A DNA stretch of 6,516 nt from an uncultured Bacteroidales bacterium (lineage in GTDB: Bacteria > Bacteroidota > Bacteroidia > Bacteroidales > WCHB1-69), in assembly GCA_937901455.1 (NCBI GenBank), contig CALDIA010000093.1, forward strand, positions 1 to 6,516, read 5' to 3'. Under the pieces are notes generated by a model that had not been told where the DNA came from, did not search any database, and saw nothing but the letters and a program-made list of their open reading frames with translations. Below are positions 5,716-6,516 of the stretch, piece by piece (position 1 is the first letter of the stretch; every line of letters begins with the position of its first letter). The position numbers were made by a program, and so were the translations under genes.

Positions 5716-6510
5716 ATGGAACAGACGACAAATGAATATCAATTTTTGAAAACTTTTGTGGACGGCAGCGTTGCGATGGTGGCCATTTCCGCACCTAAAT
5801 CGTTAAATGCGTTAAATTCTGCCATCATCGGTGAACTTTCGCACTATGTGTCTCATCTGGGTGCCGACATCCGGGCGCTTATCATCACTGGGGATGGTGA
5901 AAAATCGTTTGTGGCAGGCGCCGACATTTCCGAGATGGCCAACCTTACCAGTGTTGAGGGCGAGGCTTTTGGTCGTTTAGGGGCAGGGGTTTTCCGAGAA
6001 ATCGAGACCCTACCAATCCCCGTCATCGCGGCGGTCAACGGATTTGCCTTGGGCGGTGGCTGTGAACTGGCGATGGCCTGCGACATCCGCATCGCCTCCA
6101 CCAAAGCCAAATTCGGTCAGCCCGAGGTGGGACTGGGCATCATCCCCGGCTTCTCCGGCACCGTACGCCTCGCCCGAATAGTGGGCATGGGCATCGCCAA
6201 AGAGCTGATTTACACGGGCAAAGTCATCCGCGCCGATGAGGCTCTCCGCATCGGACTCGTTAACGCCGTCTATGAGCCGGAAGAACTGATGAATAGCGCC
6301 TTGGAAATGGCCCGCAAGATCGCTGCTAACGCCCCCGTCGCCGTGCGCTATGCCAAAACCTGCATCAACAACGAGTGGGACATGCCCGCCGAATCCGCCA
6401 TCGGGTTCGAAACTAAATACTTTGGCAAATGCTTCGACACCGAAGACCAAAAGGAAGGCATGAGAGGCTTTCTGAATAAAGAGAAGGTGGAATTTAAAGG
6501 GAGGCGTTGA
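5716..6510 (+). CDS. crt: Crotonase: enoyl-CoA hydratase / 3-hydroxybutyryl-CoA dehydratase
   Basis: Cytoplasmic crotonase-fold enzyme that interconverts 3-hydroxybutyryl-CoA and crotonyl-CoA, the step before butyryl-CoA dehydrogenase. It is complete at 264 residues, the normal size. The oxyanion-hole segments are SFVAGADISEM (64-74) and NGFALGGGCELAMACDIRIA (108-127). The two catalytic glutamates are Glu117 (GGGCE) and Glu137 (GQPEVGLG), 20 residues apart, matching the spacing of Glu144 and Glu164 in rat mitochondrial hydratase. The C-terminal helical part includes EDQKEGMRGFLNKEKVEFKG, normal for the family. Ser147 replaces the second Gly of the common GxGGTxRL motif (here GFSGTVRL). The start ATG at 5716 has no Shine-Dalgarno but gives the expected N-terminus. 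It is transcribed away from the CoA-transferase/bcd unit, from a shared 167 bp intergenic region. General hydratase activity in fatty acid breakdown is possible, but the neighbours favour the butyrate pathway. Confidence 0.94.
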   Translation: MEQTTNEYQFLKTFVDGSVAMVAISAPKSLNALNSAIIGELSHYVSHLGADIRALIITGDGEKSFVAGADISEMANLTSVEGEAFGRLGAGVFREIETLPIPVIAAVNGFALGGGCELAMACDIRIASTKAKFGQPEVGLGIIPGFSGTVRLARIVGMGIAKELIYTGKVIRADEALRIGLVNAVYEPEELMNSALEMARKIAANAPVAVRYAKTCINNEWDMPAESAIGFETKYFGKCFDTEDQKEGMRGFLNKEKVEFKGRR

Positions 6511-6516
6511 TCGTGT

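Overview
This 6.5 kb window looks like chromosomal DNA of an anaerobic Bacteroidetes bacterium, probably Bacteroidales. Three things point there. The intergenic DNA is AT-rich and carries several exact matches to the Bacteroidetes -7 promoter element TAnnTTTG. The gene starts lack clear Shine-Dalgarno sequences. There is also an ECF sigma factor followed directly by a membrane-anchored beta-barrel protein of a type I associate with Bacteroidales. The genus cannot be fixed from the sequence alone.

The window interleaves two systems. The first is the end of a butyrate-forming pathway: crotonase (5716-6510, + strand), a CoA-transferase subunit B (4889-5548, -), butyryl-CoA dehydrogenase (3692-4831, -) and the beta subunit of its electron-transfer flavoprotein (1-719, -, cut by the left edge). 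Together they would convert 3-hydroxybutyryl-CoA to crotonyl-CoA, reduce it to butyryl-CoA with the Etf as electron carrier, and move CoA to or from an acid substrate. The EtfB sequence looks like the flavin-bifurcating kind, so this step may also generate reduced ferredoxin. The Etf alpha subunit and CoA-transferase subunit A are not in the window.

The second system sits between bcd and etfB. It is a three-gene, leftward, tightly spaced operon (3539 to 936): an ECF sigma factor, a 375-residue protein combining an inner-membrane anchor with a predicted outer-membrane beta-barrel, and a Trp-rich lipoprotein of unknown function. It has a strong intrinsic terminator at its end (876-912) and lies downstream of a probable terminator for bcd (3633-3668), so it appears transcriptionally separate from the catabolic genes around it.

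Layout from left to right: etfB with its own promoter region (about 756-805); a 216 bp gap holding that promoter and the lipoprotein terminator; lipoprotein; beta-barrel/anchor protein; sigma factor; a 152 bp gap with the bcd terminator; bcd; a 57 bp gap; CoA-transferase B; a 167 bp divergent intergenic region with palindromic back-to-back -7 boxes and a possible operator; crotonase. No RNA genes, CRISPR arrays, insertion sequences or phage genes were seen. No gene-free stretch exceeds 300 bp.

The parts most worth a second look are the sigma-factor operon (a fused anchor and barrel with a signal-peptide-like segment in its middle, plus an unrecognised lipoprotein), its position inside the butyrate locus, the lone CoA-transferase subunit B, and the symmetric divergent promoter.
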